Of a stretch of 5,872 nt of DNA, positions 5,710 to 5,872 are shown piece by piece (position 1 is the stretch's first letter; every line of letters starts with the position of its first letter). This DNA comes from an uncultured Lachnospiraceae bacterium (GTDB taxonomy: Bacteria; Bacillota; Clostridia; Lachnospirales; Lachnospiraceae). Position numbers and translations under genes: made by a program. Below the pieces are notes generated by a model. That model was not told the origin of the DNA. It was given only the letters and a program-made list of their open reading frames with translations, and searched no databases. The stretch covers positions 1 through 5,872 of the forward strand of contig CALGGL010000394.1 in assembly GCA_937915975.1 (NCBI GenBank), read 5' to 3'.

Positions 5710-5872
5710 TTAATCATCAAGTTCGCCTTCAATCATGTTTACGGAAACAAGAGTCGATACACCCTTTTCCTGCATGGTTATACCGTAAAGGATATCAGCA
5801 GCCTCCATAGTACCCTTTCTGTGGGTTATAACTATAAACTGTGTATCCTTAGTAAGCTTATTAAGATACTTT
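5710..5872 (-). CDS. smc: Chromosome segregation protein SMC, C-terminal end
   Basis: Only the last 53 codons lie in the window, ending at the TAA at 5710-5712; the rest, over 1,100 residues in this family, lies beyond the right edge. The visible part reads FIVITHRKGTMEAADILYGI followed by TMQEKGVSTLVSVN and the tail MIEGELDD. ITHRKGTM carries the switch histidine of the SMC C-terminal ATPase lobe, and MQEKGVS is the usual end of bacterial SMC heads. SMC dimers join with ScpA and ScpB to form the bacterial condensin that organises and separates chromosomes. ftsY downstream is the standard Firmicute arrangement, although here a 162-base palindrome lies between them. The identification is firm despite the short length. 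Confidence 0.93.
   Translation of the reverse strand, partial: KYLNKLTKDTQFIVITHRKGTMEAADILYGITMQEKGVSTLVSVNMIEGELDD

Overview
This window looks like chromosomal core sequence from a low-GC Firmicute, most likely a clostridial or Lachnospiraceae-type gut or rumen anaerobe. The reasons are strong AGGAGG-type ribosome binding sites, AT-rich codons, the smc-ftsY gene order typical of Firmicutes, and the paired UPF0237/UPF0210 genes. The family-level assignment is inference. Every gene I can support lies on the minus strand, so transcription runs from the right end of the window to the left. The plus-strand open frames are shadows of these genes.

In transcription order the window holds: the last 53 codons of smc (5710-5872, cut by the window edge); a 162-base GC-rich imperfect palindrome (5541-5702); ftsY, the SRP receptor GTPase (4207-5487); a single-ACT threonine ammonia-lyase (2977-4191); a ferredoxin-less RACo-like ASKHA/DUF4445 ATPase-fold protein (1855-2976); a WalJ/YycJ-type metallo-beta-lactamase-fold nuclease (1058-1855); a small stand-alone ACT-domain protein of the UPF0237 family (720-992); a second hairpin element with perfect 26-bp arms (620-709); and the first 199 codons of a UPF0210/PFL-like protein (1-598, cut by the window edge).

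ftsY, ilvA, the ASKHA gene and the MBL gene are packed with gaps of 15 and 0 bases and a 1-base overlap. They look like one transcription unit with translational coupling from ilvA onwards. A 65-base AT-rich gap with possible promoter-like boxes separates the MBL gene from the UPF0237/UPF0210 pair, which may be a second unit. Smc and FtsY serve chromosome organisation and membrane protein targeting. Threonine ammonia-lyase makes 2-oxobutanoate and ammonia from threonine. The ASKHA and UPF0237/UPF0210 proteins have no settled role.

I see no mobile-element gene, tRNA, rRNA, CRISPR array or defence system. The parts least explained by ordinary annotation are the two intergenic palindromes, which share an 8-base word in their central regions, and the orphan ASKHA gene coupled to threonine ammonia-lyase. 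No gap between genes exceeds about 225 bases.
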